A stretch of DNA of 33,618 nucleotides from Chrysochromulina tobinii (lineage: Eukaryota > Haptophyta > Prymnesiales > Chrysochromulinaceae): positions 1 to 33,618 of the forward strand of contig JWZX01003279.1 of NCBI GenBank assembly GCA_001275005.1, written 5' to 3'. Shown one piece after another: positions 27,456 through 33,618 of the stretch; positions within the stretch are counted from its first letter, which is position 1; each line of letters starts with the position of its first letter. The notes beneath the pieces were generated by a model, which saw only the letters and a list, made by a program, of their open reading frames with translations, made no database searches and was not told where the DNA came from. The translations under genes were made by a program, and so were the position numbers.

Positions 27456-29439
27456 CTAACTGCCGCTCACCTTGCCGCCGCGCCTCTTGCCACCTGGCGT
27501 GCGACCTTTGGGGTGCGGGGGCATCTCAGATCCAGAGGGCCTCTCCAGCTCGGCGAAGAAGTTGGTCTCGACTAAATCGTCGGCGGGGGTGCGCACGGTG
27601 CCACGCATAGGCGAGTGCTCCCGCTCGCTACTCGACCCACCAACTCTGTGATGGACAAGCTCCCACTGCGTCTCGGCCAGCCGCGCGAGGGTGGGAGCAT
27701 CGGGTGCAGCAAGTTGTTGAATGGAGAGTGCTTGCAATCGTTTCATAAGCCCGACGGCCCGCTCGTGAAGTGCAGCCTCGGCCTGTAGGCCAGGCACCTC
27801 TTCGTCTTCGTTGTTTGGCCGGTACGCCTCGTACCTGATCAGGAAAGCAATCATTAGTCATCAGTGGGCATCAGAGGGGCAAGCAGAGTCAACATCAGGG
27901 GCAATCAGGGGCCATCAAGGCCTCGTGCTCGAGGCGGGCTGGCCAACAGGGAAGGCAATCAGTGGTTAATCAGTGGCCATCGGTGGTCTACGGTGGTCAT
28001 CAGTGGTCATCAGCGGGCATCAGAGGCATTCGGGGGCAGTCAAGGCCTCGTACTCAATGCGGGGCGGCTTGCGTCGGCAGGCGTAGTAGAGCATGCTGGG
28101 AAGCGCCATCTTGAGCGCGAGCGCGTCGAGCCGCTGCTCGGGCGAGATCGCGTTGAGATGCCACTCGATGAGCAGGTGTGTGAGCTTGCAGAGGGCGCCC
28201 TCTGCAAGCAAGAAGGGCAGCAGCTGTGCCTCTACGCCTTCCACATCAAGCTTCAAGAAGAGCAGCTCGGGCGCCGGCAGAGCACTCGCCCCTCGGCGCA
28301 CAAAGGCTGCAAGGTCGACTGCGGTCACATTGATCGATTTTCTGGAGCCGAAACGACCGGCCATTCGATTGCTGAGCGAGGACGTCTCTGAGTTGGCACT
28401 GAGGAAGAAGGGCACCTGATGACAGAGGAAATCAGAGGTCATCAGTAGGCCATCAGAGGCAAGTAGAGGCACTCAGAAGCAAGTAGAGGCAATAAGGGAC
28501 CAGTGAAAACAAATAGATGCAATCAGAGGCCATCAGAGGCACTCGGAGGCCATTCGAGGCAATTAGAAGGCGAGGTGCAATACCGTCGAGTCCTCGTTCC
28601 ATGCCACCGCGGGTATGTGCGTCAGCCTCGGTGCAAAGGCGGCCACCAGCTGCCTCAGCGTGGGGAAATACTTCTCCTGCGGCTCGAACATGTAGGCCCT
28701 GGTGAGGCAGTGCGGCGCCTCACGATGCATGAGCTTGAGCATCCCTTCGGACCACAAACCTGATGAAGGAGGCAATCGATGGCCATCAGCGGCAATCAGC
28801 TTGAGCATCCCTTTGGACCACAAACCTGATGGCAATCGATGGCCATCAGCGGCAATCCAGTCGAAATGAGCGGCAATCAGTCGTAATCAGGGTTGTTAGC
28901 TTGAGCATCTGCTTGGCCCACAGACCGTTGTTGGCGCCCACGTCGATAATCAGCACGCGACGCTGAACCCTCGCCAACTGCGCGAAGGCCTTGGCCAGCG
29001 TACTTTCCACCTGGTGGCTTGGGTCGTCGTGATCATCATCATCATCATCGTAGGCTGTCGTCCCGTTCTTGAGCTTCTCAAGCTCAGCCTTAGCTGACAG
29101 AAAACCTGTGGGGTGTTGGATCAATGCGCCCAGATTGCATGCGTGGTACCTGCATGCAATGAGGAAGGTCATCAGAGGCGATCAGAGGCGATCAGAGGCA
29201 ATTAGAGGCGATCAGAGGCAATCAACGTACCACGAGCAGTCTTTCCACTTGATGGACACTGACACGTACCGGCAGCGCTCGCAGCTGGCGCAGTGGTGCG
29301 CGCAGTAGGAGAAAGCCGCGTCCCACGATGCCCGGTGCCTATGCGGCAACGTAAAGGTGCCTTTCAGGCCGACCTTGCAGTTGCCCTTCACACCCTCGAC
29401 GGTGGTTTCGCAGAACCCGGAGCGTCTGGAGCGAGACAT
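27456..29439 (-). CDS. FkbM-family methyltransferase with N-terminal Cys-rich domain (five exons)
   Basis: A SAM-dependent O-methyltransferase, probably acting on glycans in the secretory pathway. Exons: 29439-29231, 29149-28926, 28759-28584, 28415-28054, 27834-27456, giving 449 residues; all phases close. Exon 1 and the start of exon 2 make a Cys-rich module (FCETTVEGVKGNCK, CERCRYVS, KDCSWYHAC). Exons 2/3 join IIDVGANNG to LWSEGMLKL, the SAM-binding loop. Exons 3/4 join AVAWNEDST to VPFFLSANSE, and exon 4 holds the family motif FLKLDVEGVEAQLLPFL and LLIEWH. Exons 4/5 join RIE to YEAYRPNNEDEE. The last exon adds a variable 125-residue tail. An acceptor-like CATGCAG directly before the ATG suggests a further 5' exon, which would explain the missing signal peptide. 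Two introns begin with a clear copy of the next exon's start. Confidence 0.87.
27835..28053 (-). repeat. FkbM intron 4: 10-nt repeats plus copies of the exon junction
   Basis: 219-nt intron. It opens with GTACGAGGC, the same nine bases that open the next exon. A 23-nt stretch at 28056-28034 recurs at 27930-27908 with 20 matches. The rest is TGATG(A/G)CC-type repeats. Confidence 0.85.
28416..28583 (-). repeat. FkbM intron 3 filled with 10-nt repeats
   Basis: 168-nt intron, donor GTATTG and acceptor GTCATCAG. Contains about twelve degenerate units of the form (C)CTCTGATGGC or CTCTACTTGC. Confidence 0.8.
28760..28925 (-). repeat. FkbM intron 2 with triplicated exon-start sequence
   Basis: 166-nt intron, donor GTCTGT and acceptor CATCAG. 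A segment reading GT(T/C)TGTGG(T/G)CC followed by GATGCTCAAGCT occurs three times: at the donor (from 28925), inside the intron (from 28825) and at the start of exon 3 (from 28759). Confidence 0.88.
29150..29230 (-). repeat. FkbM intron 1 filled with 10-nt repeats
   Basis: 81-nt intron, donor GTACGT and acceptor GCATGCAG. Five tandem units such as CTCTGATCGC and CTCTAATTGC. The intron and exon 2 both begin with GTAC. Confidence 0.82.
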
Positions 29440-29999
29440 GGTGCCTGCATGCAATGAGGGACGTGTTGTCTTGTTGGGCTGCCCTGCGCCGAGTACGATG
29501 GCGATGCCAGGCCACATATGATAATTTAGGGTCCCCGCGAAAGGCGGGGCGGCCGCTGAGGCCGGGCGCGACGTTCGAACGCGATCGTGGGCGTCCGCGA
29601 CGCGCCGCGTCGGGTCCAAATTTGGAATGTTTGTCAACCTCCGTGTCATGTGTGGTGCGAATGTGAATGTGTGGCTGGGTCAGTTACCGGTAAAAAGACA
29701 CCGGAGGAGCCGGTTACCGGTACCGTTTTCCTTAGAATTCCTACCGGGTACCTACAGCACATGTTTTTTTCTCCTGCGGAGACGGACAGTAAAAGCGATA
29801 GTGGCTCTCGTGGGGTGTCCGGAGCGATGCGCGTTGTGTTGAGCAGCATCAGCAGCATCAGCAAACGCGTTGTGTTGAGCAGCATCAGCTAACGCGTTGA
29901 GCAGCGAAAAGTTCGCCGCCATCGGACGTGCGAATCGCGTTGCGTCCGGCGCCGGCCGCCGCGCCCTCGTGCCGCCGCCTTCTCCCGGGATGCGGCTGA
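29440..29999. promoter_or_regulatory. Divergent region between the two methyltransferase genes
   Basis: 560 bases. At 29440-29460 a near copy of the intron 1/exon 2 boundary (GGTGCCTGCATGCAATGAGG versus GGTACCTGCATGCAATGAGG at 29145) suggests the 3' end of an upstream FkbM intron. At 29684-29730 are TTACCGGTAA and GGTTACCGGTACC palindromic elements. At 29830-29895 there is a direct repeat. Promoters of both genes should lie here. Confidence 0.45.
29830..29895. repeat. Direct repeat CGCGTTGTGTTGAGCAGCAT
   Basis: Two full copies and one shortened copy of a CGCGTTG(TGTTG)AGCAGC unit in the divergent region, about 110-170 bases before the plus-strand methyltransferase ATG. Confidence 0.8.
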
Positions 30000-30896
30000 A
30001 TGTCCACCTACAGACCACTGAGTCAGATCCATTCTGAAGCTCCATTTCTGCAGCTCGTTCAGAAGCAGCCTGCACCAGCCTCATGCACAGATGCGGGGTT
30101 TGCACGAATTGTTGATCTCGCAAAGCTGCTCGGCCACGCTGCGGCGAACATCACCATCCGCAACAGTTTCCCGAGGGTGCTTCTCACCGGTTCGAACGGT
30201 TCTCCTCGGTTCGACAGTCGAAAAAGTGTCAGTCTCCCGGAGGCCACTCTCATTAATCCTGGGTTCTGGGGCATATTCTCAGAGGCCTACAACAATGTCA
30301 AGACAAGGATGTTGTACGATGAACTCTGCGCCCGATTCCCCCCAAATGGGCCTCCACCACACATCGTTGAGCTCGGGTTCATGAAGGGACAGTCTGCATT
30401 GCTCTTCCTTGAGGCTCATCCGAACTCGACCGTCTCCAGCTTTGACCTGGGCAACTATAGATGGTCGCGCCCACTGGCGGCGCTCCTGCAGCGCGCATAC
30501 GGCAAGCAACGTTTGGTGGTCACTTTTGGATACACGAATCGCACGCTGCCTAAGTATGCTGCAACGCATCCGCGCGGAGGAAAGTGTGACGTGGCCTTCA
30601 TCGACGGTGACAAGACGCGCGTGGGCCGACTCAAAGACATGAAGGAGGTTCGTCGCCTTTACAAGCCCTCTACGATCTTCTTCGACGAGGCGACCAGCTT
30701 GGATTGCGTCAGCTCGCAAGCTCGCTGTGCTGCGGCGTGCGAGGCGGACAGGCGGCACAAATCAGACCTGTGGGGTGGCGCAACGCTGGCCTACTGCGAC
30801 GCGGCACAGCAGGGCCTCATCACGATTCAGCGGTGCGCGTGGCCCCCTGGGATGCAGGATATGGATGGGATCTGCGTGGGTACCTTTCGTTATTGA
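30000..30896 (+). CDS. SAM-dependent methyltransferase (Methyltransf_24-like)
   Basis: A 298-residue class I methyltransferase. The SAM loop is HIVELGFMKGQSALLFLEAHP (about residues 121-141), followed by SSFDLGNYRWSRPLAALL and a strand/turn typical of the family, CDVAFIDGDKTRVGRLKDM (about 197-215), where FIDGDK matches the metal-proximal FIDGDHS signature of the group with Lys in place of His. The N-terminus has Cys and glycosylation-like sites (NIT, NGS) and the C-terminus several Cys, hinting at a secretory location, but no signal peptide is seen at this ATG. AG acceptor-like sequences lie just downstream (TTTCTGCAG near 30050), so the first exon is uncertain. It is divergent from the FkbM gene; its 3' end is 74 bases from AP-3 sigma. 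Confidence 0.78.
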   Translation: MSTYRPLSQIHSEAPFLQLVQKQPAPASCTDAGFARIVDLAKLLGHAAANITIRNSFPRVLLTGSNGSPRFDSRKSVSLPEATLINPGFWGIFSEAYNNVKTRMLYDELCARFPPNGPPPHIVELGFMKGQSALLFLEAHPNSTVSSFDLGNYRWSRPLAALLQRAYGKQRLVVTFGYTNRTLPKYAATHPRGGKCDVAFIDGDKTRVGRLKDMKEVRRLYKPSTIFFDEATSLDCVSSQARCAAACEADRRHKSDLWGGATLAYCDAAQQGLITIQRCAWPPGMQDMDGICVGTFRY

Positions 30897-30970
30897 GTTT
30901 TTAATGAAAATCATGTTTGCTTCATAGGCTATTTCTCGACATGCCATCTCTATCATGCCACGTTACGACG

Positions 30971-31610
30971 TTAGAAGTTCGGTCTTGGTGGCAAGCCCTT
31001 CATGACCGAATCGATCTGCCTGGCTGCCGTGGCGGCCGCAGCGCCGAGCTCCGTCTGCCCATGCATAAGCTTCGCTTGCGCTTCGATGACCTCCAGGATG
31101 GCGCTCGGGCTCGTCTCCACGACGAGCCCACCGACGATCATCTCGTCGATGACCCAATGCACCTTCTCGCAGTTGAAGATGATGTCGAGCTCGCACACAT
31201 TCTTGAAATGGCGGTCGAGCGTCTCGACGAGAACCTGGATCAGGTCGAGAATGCCGAGCTCACTCTCGGAGCCGTCGATGACCATGCAAAAGTAGAGCGT
31301 CGCGTACAGCCGATAGACAACCCGAGGTCTGTCGACGCCAGGGAACCATTCCGCTGCGTCAAGGAGCGAGCTCGCGTTTTCTGCCCTTCCCGTGAGCGTC
31401 GCGAAAAGATCGCGAACCATACGCTGCTGCTGCTGCTGAGGCTGCGGTGGCAGAGGCGACAGCAAAGGTGCAGGATGTCAGCAGCGACTGGATTAGCGCA
31501 ACTGGCTGAGAGTGTAAAGAAAGGCACGCGCGCGCGCGCACCGTCTCACGATAGAATTTGAGCATTCGGGCCTTGCCAAAGTTGTTGACGATTAAAAAGG
31601 CGAGAATCAT
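30971..31610 (-). CDS. AP3S: AP-3 complex subunit sigma (one intron)
   Basis: Small subunit of the AP-3 adaptor, which sorts cargo from endosomes or Golgi to lysosome-like organelles. Exons 31610-31542 and 31441-30971 give 179 residues, against about 190 in animals. Exon 1 holds MILAFLIVNNFGKARMLKFY, the universal sigma N-terminus. The 100-nt intron (31442-31541) has donor GTGCGC, a CTAAT branch-like element and acceptor ACCGCAG, and is phase 0. Exon 2 has VYRLYATLYFCMVIDGSES, ELGILDLIQVLVETLDRHF, NVCELDIIFN, VHWVIDEMI and GGLVVETS. DSSESELGILDLIQVFVETLD-type wording separates AP-3 from AP-1/AP-2 sigma. Exon 2 opens with a CAG-encoded poly-Gln run, so a few Gln may in fact be intronic. Confidence 0.94.
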
Positions 31611-32251
31611 CTCGGCACGCGGCAGCAATACCCACGCGCTGAACCAGCTGAACCAGCTGCAGCAGGAGGCGCAAAGCGGGCGGCCCTAGGTGTTCACGCC
31701 CTCGCTTCTTGACTTCGAAACTTGGCTCACGCCGATGCTCTTGCGCTTTCGTTCTACAAGGCAAGTAAAGTCAAGTCATGTCGGCTTCCGTATGTGGTCT
31801 GTTGTGTATGTAGAGACTTGACTATACTTTCTACACACATTTTGAAATCAGGTTATGAGGATTGGGATTTGGGTGCAAAAAAATCCAGACGATTCGAAAC
31901 TCTGAAGTCCCCCCCGCGCCCTTGGGTGTAAATCACTCATCAGTTTGAAATCACACAGGGTAGGATTTTTTGGGGGTGCATATTCTTTATTGATCGCTCC
32001 CTCCCCCCTAGTTTAATAGCACTTGACTCTCGAATCCGGAGCCGTCACTCTTGAGATAGCCGGCTCTCCGTCGACGTGACACGACGACACGGAAAGCGGA
32101 CATGGAACATGCCTCAAAATCGAAGATGCCACACGATCGCAACATCCCTCCATGGCGTTGCCCAGGCCGACAGCCCGAGCCTGCAGCCAGGCCGCGCTCC
32201 CGCACACAATCATCCTCCCTCCCTCCTCAAAGTCACAAGGGCCCCGACTGC
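31611..32251. other. Intergenic region, AP-3 sigma upstream / ASH gene 3' side
   Basis: 641 bases with lower GC from 31750 to 32030 and short homopolymers (CCCCCC, TTTTTT, GGGGG). It should hold the AP-3 sigma promoter and the 3' UTR of the gene at 32252. No gene seen. Confidence 0.45.
31986..31991 (-). terminator. AATAAA on the minus strand, possible polyadenylation signal
   Basis: Lies about 260 bases past the stop codon of the ASH-domain gene in an AT-rich patch. Haptophyte genes often lack this signal, so it may be chance. Confidence 0.25.
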
Positions 32252-33511
32252 CTATTCCTCGTCGGGCGGCTCGCCGAAAAAGTCGGGCTTCACATACGAG
32301 GGGTCGCGCGGCGGCGCGGCGAAGCGCTTGGTGCCGCCGTCAATGTCGTTCACCGTGGGCGCGATTGTCTTCAAGAGGGCGGGGTCGCGCGGCGCTGCCG
32401 CGAGCATCCGCACGCCGCCCTTGAGCGCCGGCTCAACCCCGCCGGCCACGTCGACGACGGTCGCGCTGACGGAGAGCGAGATCTCCTCGCGCTCGGTCAC
32501 GATGGTGAGGACCTCGCGCAGCTCGGAGGGGGCCATCTCGCAAACCTCAACCTCGAGGGGCAGGGCCATGCCCGCGGCCACCGCGCCGGGCGCGAAGACG
32601 AGGCGCGCGCGCGGGTTCTGCTTGATCGAGAAGCGCTGCGATAGGTTGGACACGTTGACCAGCTTGAGCGGGAATCGGTACACCCGCCCGACGGCGAGTA
32701 CCCCGAAGTCGGCGCGCGCGGGCAGCAGCTCGAAGGCAGCGTCGAAGGTGGGCTCGTGGTTGAGGTAGCGCTGGTTGACCGAGACGGTGTGCACGCCGCG
32801 CTTGTAGGGCACTTCGAGCAGCAGGTTCATCAGGTTCGGGTTGGACGCCGCGGGGGGGAAGGAGACCGTCGGCGCGGCCACGCGACCGCCGCGCTCCGAG
32901 CCGTAGACGCTCAGCGGCACGCGGCTTGACATGCGCACGTTGGGCGGCGGCAGCTGCGGAGGCTCGTCGGACGAGAGGAAGGGCGCCATCCGCGCGCTCG
33001 TCGCGGGCAGCGGCGGCAGGTGCGGATTGCGCGGCGACGCGAGCGGATCGGCGAGCAGCGCGAGCGCCTCTGCCGAGGGCGCTCCCGCGCCGTCGTCCTC
33101 GTCGCCGCTAAACTGCATCGTGCCCCCACCTGTCGGCTTCTCGGCCGCCGTGACCGAGTCGCGTGGCTGGAAGACTGAGGCCGGCAGGGGCGGCGCCGTG
33201 CCAAGACCCTTCTTCGTCGCCGACTGGCCAAAATTCACCTCGCCGCCGACGGGCACCATCTTGAGCTCCCGCTTCTCGAAGCCGCCGTGGAAGGACGCTG
33301 ACTTGGGGTCCTTGCGGATCTTAGCCGCTTCGGCCGCCTCAGCGGCGAGACGCGCCGCCTCGGCCGCCTCCTCGGCTGCCACTTGCGCATCGTAGCGCTC
33401 CTCGAGCTCACGCGCGTGCCCCGCCTCCTGGAAGGCGTGCGACGCGTACTGTTGCTGCGAGCGCACCGAGCGGCTGATATCCAAAGACAGGTGTGTCGGC
33501 TGGCCGGCCGC
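32252..33511 (-). CDS. ASH/MSP-domain protein, probably the C-terminus of SPAG17/PF6 (5' partial)
   Basis: Last exon of a gene that continues past the window. A strong acceptor (pyrimidine run then TCTGCGCAG) ends at 33512; upstream the frame stays open but has no ATG. The 419 residues shown begin with a charged coiled-coil-like stretch (ELEERYDAQVAAEEAAEAARL), then a Pro-rich linker, then an ASH/MSP immunoglobulin-like domain: FELLPARADFGVLAVGRVYRFPLKLVN, RFSIKQN, FAPGAVAAGMALPLEVEV, EVLTIVTEREEISLSVSATVV. From memory, PG-x-VAAGM and the I-x-TE strand match the C-terminal ASH module of SPAG17/PF6, a central-pair protein of motile flagella; other ASH proteins of cilia are possible. The stop is at 32252. 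Confidence 0.68.
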   Translation of the reverse strand, partial: AAGQPTHLSLDISRSVRSQQQYASHAFQEAGHARELEERYDAQVAAEEAAEAARLAAEAAEAAKIRKDPKSASFHGGFEKRELKMVPVGGEVNFGQSATKKGLGTAPPLPASVFQPRDSVTAAEKPTGGGTMQFSGDEDDGAGAPSAEALALLADPLASPRNPHLPPLPATSARMAPFLSSDEPPQLPPPNVRMSSRVPLSVYGSERGGRVAAPTVSFPPAASNPNLMNLLLEVPYKRGVHTVSVNQRYLNHEPTFDAAFELLPARADFGVLAVGRVYRFPLKLVNVSNLSQRFSIKQNPRARLVFAPGAVAAGMALPLEVEVCEMAPSELREVLTIVTEREEISLSVSATVVDVAGGVEPALKGGVRMLAAAPRDPALLKTIAPTVNDIDGGTKRFAAPPRDPSYVKPDFFGEPPDEE

Positions 33512-33618
33512 CTGCGCAGAGAAGTGGGCGAGAGCCGCGGGAGCCGGGAGCCAAGTGAGCAAGGGATGAATTGCGGGGCAATGGGCGTGGGGGTGGGGAG
33601 GGAGGAAGTTGGGAGGGG

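Noticed and set aside
27860-28560. Regularly spaced short repeats resembling a CRISPR-like array
   Set aside because: Units are degenerate decamers without unique spacers and lie inside spliceosomal introns of a eukaryotic gene.

Overview
The window reads as nuclear DNA of a unicellular alga with a secondary plastid, most likely a haptophyte (Prymnesium/Chrysochromulina/Emiliania type). This is an inference. It rests on high GC, spliceosomal GT-AG introns with relaxed donors (GTGCGT, GTGAGC, GTACGA), two thylakoid-lumen proteins carrying a signal peptide followed by a twin-arginine segment, a probable flagellar central-pair protein, and cysteine-rich modules attached to sugar-modifying enzymes. 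There are 17 protein genes, no recognisable RNA gene and no intact transposon. Genes lie on both strands, about one per 2 kb, with no operon logic.

Layout. 1-1518 (-): R2R3 MYB factor, 3' end outside the window. 1819-2382 (+): small one-intron membrane protein with a Lys/Ser/Pro tail. 3422-4723 (-): eIF3e. 5018-6876 (-): ataxin-2 homologue with Lsm, LsmAD, PAM2 and Gln-rich tail, one intron. 7094-7744 (+): PsbP-like lumen protein. 8297-9817 (+): family 2 glycosyltransferase between Cys-rich modules. 9907-12666 (+): unknown 919-residue repeat protein. 13108-14082 (-): THO subunit THOC3/TEX1. 14260-15156 (-): lumenal PDZ-FKBP protein. 15538-16773 (+): phytanoyl-CoA dioxygenase family. 17799-21684 (-): large EF-hand protein with four membrane segments. 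22013-23607 (-): F-box/kelch protein, one intron. 24056-25603 (+): prolyl iminopeptidase with a repetitive N-terminus. 25984-27048 (-): F-box-like/Sel1 protein. 27456-29439 (-): five-exon FkbM methyltransferase. 30000-30896 (+): second SAM methyltransferase. 30971-31610 (-): AP-3 sigma, one intron. 32252-33511 (-): last exon of a SPAG17/PF6-like ASH-domain protein.

Functionally this is a mixed core-gene neighbourhood: translation (eIF3e, ataxin-2), mRNA export (THOC3), vesicle traffic (AP-3 sigma), plastid lumen (PsbP-like, PDZ-FKBP), ubiquitin adaptors (two F-box proteins) and glycan modification (a glycosyltransferase and two methyltransferases, the latter divergent neighbours).

The most interesting signal is in the introns. 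The FkbM and kelch introns are built largely of a degenerate 10-nt periodic sequence (TCTGATGGCC-like). Two FkbM introns clearly begin with a copy of the start of the exon that follows them, and two others show weaker similarity. In two FkbM introns a third copy is also present. This is what intron birth by tandem duplication, or introner insertion with target-site duplication, should leave behind. Two neighbouring genes also carry tandem duplications spanning their stop codons.
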